A stretch of 64,000 nt of DNA. It comes from Streptomyces sp. MJM8645. GTDB taxonomy: Bacteria; Actinomycetota; Actinomycetes; Streptomycetales; Streptomycetaceae. Each line of letters opens with the position of its first letter. Position 1 is the stretch's first letter. The position numbers and the translations under genes were made by a program. The stretch lies in the NCBI RefSeq assembly GCF_001625365.1, contig NZ_LJJF01000001.1, forward strand, positions 4,103,001 to 4,167,000, in the 5' to 3' direction. The notes below the pieces were generated by a model that saw only the letters and a list, made by a program, of their open reading frames with translations, was not told where the DNA came from and ran no database searches. Shown here piece after piece: positions 63,801 to 64,000 of the stretch.

Positions 63801-64000
63801 TCAGGTGGTCGGGGTGCCGGTCGGGCTCGCGGCCAGGGCGGCGAGGGCGTGTTCGACGACCGCGCCGATCGCCGCCGCCGGTGCGGGTTGCAGCAGCTGC
63901 TGGTGCCCGCTGTCCACGTCGTGTGCGAGGACGGCGGAACCGACGTGCGGCTCCCAGCTCTTGACCTTGAGGGCGCGCTCCTCCGGGGTGGGGCGGGTGT
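63801..64000 (-). CDS. C-terminal end of a thioesterase domain (partial, runs off the window)
   Basis: The last 66 residues of a protein whose beginning lies beyond the right edge. The phrases SWEPHVGSAVLAHDVDSGHQ and LLQPAPAAAIGAVVEHALAA match the end of an NRPS-type thioesterase domain, where the GH supplies the catalytic histidine. It is either the end of a TE-terminated NRPS or a stand-alone type II thioesterase. It shows that the second cluster has its own conventional release enzyme. Stop codon at 63801-63803. Confidence 0.65.
   Translation of the reverse strand, partial: TRPTPEERALKVKSWEPHVGSAVLAHDVDSGHQQLLQPAPAAAIGAVVEHALAALAASPTGTPTT

Overview
The window is high-GC actinobacterial DNA, most likely Streptomyces or the related Kitasatospora. 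Start codons are often GTG, hairpins are GC-rich, and the left end matches from memory the conserved chromosomal block downstream of bldG in Streptomyces (anti-sigma factor, methyltransferase, topA, membrane-fused thymidylate kinase, DNA polymerase III delta prime).

1-16.8 kb is this core block on the plus strand, with a lipoprotein, a secreted TAP-type hydrolase, a LysE exporter and tRNA-Thr(CGU) followed by a strong terminator. It contains a frameshifted remnant of a cyclophilin-like gene, a 56-bp tandem duplication across a stop codon, and a 27-bp perfect palindrome.

16.8-54.2 kb is read as a nonribosomal cyclopeptide cluster. Two NRPS genes (28878-50959) carry six modules: A1-T1-C2-A2-T2-E2-C3-A3-T3 and C4-A4-T4-E4-C5-A5-T5-C6-A6-T6-E6. 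There is no C-starter domain and no TE domain, and the line ends in an E domain. A penicillin-binding-protein-type serine hydrolase upstream (27380-28753) fits a SurE/MppK/Ulm16-like trans-acting head-to-tail cyclase. The predicted product is a macrocyclic hexapeptide with alternating L/D residues. An MppJ-like phenylpyruvate C-methyltransferase points to beta-methylphenylalanine (A1 has a Phe-like code). A3 has an Asn code and A5 an Arg-like code. Two Fe(II)/2-oxoglutarate oxygenases of different subfamilies (SyrP-like and VioC/MppO-like) could hydroxylate such residues. An MbtH protein, an MFS exporter, an ABC exporter with a DUF4097 lipoprotein, an ArsR-type regulator and two-component systems surround the NRPS genes.

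54.3-56.2 kb holds a third LuxR-type two-component pair on the minus strand.

56.3 kb to the right edge, all on the minus strand, is the start of a second cluster. It has a type II polyene PKS (ACP, KS, chain-length factor, ketoreductase, MaoC dehydratase), a phytoene-desaturase-like flavoprotein, an SbnB-like dehydrogenase (2,3-diaminopropionate supply), a second MbtH and the C-terminal end of a thioesterase domain that runs off the window. The set resembles cinnamoyl-capped peptide clusters, and the diaminopropionate gene recalls the coprisamides. The ACP operon is preceded by four heptamer direct repeats with an exact 11-bp period, the last lying 8 bp from a -10-like hexamer, which is the layout of SARP-activated promoters.
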